Positions 63,979 through 64,000 of a DNA stretch of 64,000 nt are shown here, in pieces. Source of the stretch: Paractinoplanes polyasparticus (GTDB taxonomy: Bacteria; Actinomycetota; Actinomycetes; Mycobacteriales; Micromonosporaceae). Below the pieces are notes generated by a model. That model had not been told where the DNA came from. It worked only from the letters and a program-made list of their open reading frames with translations, and did no database searches. The stretch is taken from contig NZ_JAHWFK010000019.1 of NCBI RefSeq assembly GCF_019710575.1, forward strand, positions 186,001-250,000. Reading direction: 5' to 3'. Numbering within the stretch: position 1 is the stretch's first letter; each line of letters begins with the position of its first letter. The translations under genes were made by a program, and so were the position numbers.

Positions 63979-64000
63979 GTGACGGAGGGCAGGCTGCAGC
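63979..64000 (+). CDS. Third Uma2 gene, truncated by the window edge
   Basis: GTG at 63979 begins MTEGRLQ, close to MTEARLDQ of Uma2 copy 1 (62334) at both protein and DNA level, and shares the upstream TTGACA and GTCCGACAA. Only seven codons are visible. It suggests the array continues to the right. Confidence 0.5.

Larger units (their letters stand above)
62273..63979 (+). promoter_or_regulatory. TTGAC motif shared by the three Uma2 genes
   Basis: TTGAC precedes each member: 62273 (Uma2-1), 63034 (Uma2-2), 63943 (Uma2-3). Copies 1 and 3 also share GTCCGACAA downstream. The 17-base spacing from TTGACA to a -10-like region is plausible at 63943. The entry spans the set; intervening DNA is coding. 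Confidence 0.35.

Overview
The window looks like chromosome from a high-GC actinomycete. Codon third positions are strongly G/C, GTG and TTG starts are frequent, many genes are joined by ATGA overlaps, and the families present (F420-type LLM oxidoreductase, P450s, LtrA, MmyB-type XRE regulators, tandem Uma2 genes) suit a Micromonosporaceae-like organism such as Actinoplanes. The genus is inference. I see no rRNA, tRNA, CRISPR array, prophage or intact insertion sequence.

Layout. 1-9.3 kb: the 5' part of a membrane GGDEF-EAL protein, a nucleoside hydrolase, a class III aminotransferase, two convergent chemoreceptors (one soluble GAF-GAF, one membrane-bound), an AraC regulator and an SDR. 9.4-16.6 kb: two convergent P450s, a secreted trypsin-like protease, an OFA-family MFS transporter with its 32-residue partner, an alpha/beta hydrolase, and an ArsR-SRPBCC pair. 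16.6-29 kb: P1 peptidase, zinc-ribbon protein, LLM oxidoreductase, two very large FtsX-type permeases, a secreted protein and an orphan sensor kinase. 29-34 kb: an amine-oxidation locus (aminobutyraldehyde dehydrogenase, carboxynorspermidine dehydrogenase-like enzyme, AsnC regulator, FAD amine oxidase). 34-48 kb: accessory genes, including a decayed rifampicin monooxygenase, several regulator-enzyme pairs and a stretch of apparently lower-GC hypothetical genes.

48-62.3 kb is the most coherent block. Reading leftward, mmsA and an aminotransferase are followed by aldehyde dehydrogenase, potA, potD, potB, potC, a PuuB-like oxidase, gabT and another aminotransferase; a MocR-type regulator is divergent. 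Together they describe polyamine import, oxidation and transamination to aminoaldehydes, oxidation to GABA and beta-alanine, and entry into central metabolism through succinate semialdehyde (GabT) and malonate semialdehyde (MmsA). The 29-34 kb locus duplicates the oxidase and dehydrogenase steps. No gamma-glutamylpolyamine synthetase is visible here.

The right end holds a tandem array of Uma2 (PD-(D/E)XK-like) genes. Decay is visible at several places: a rifampicin monooxygenase with two internal deletions, an NB-ARC/TPR fragment, a transposase fragment and a quinone-oxidoreductase fragment.
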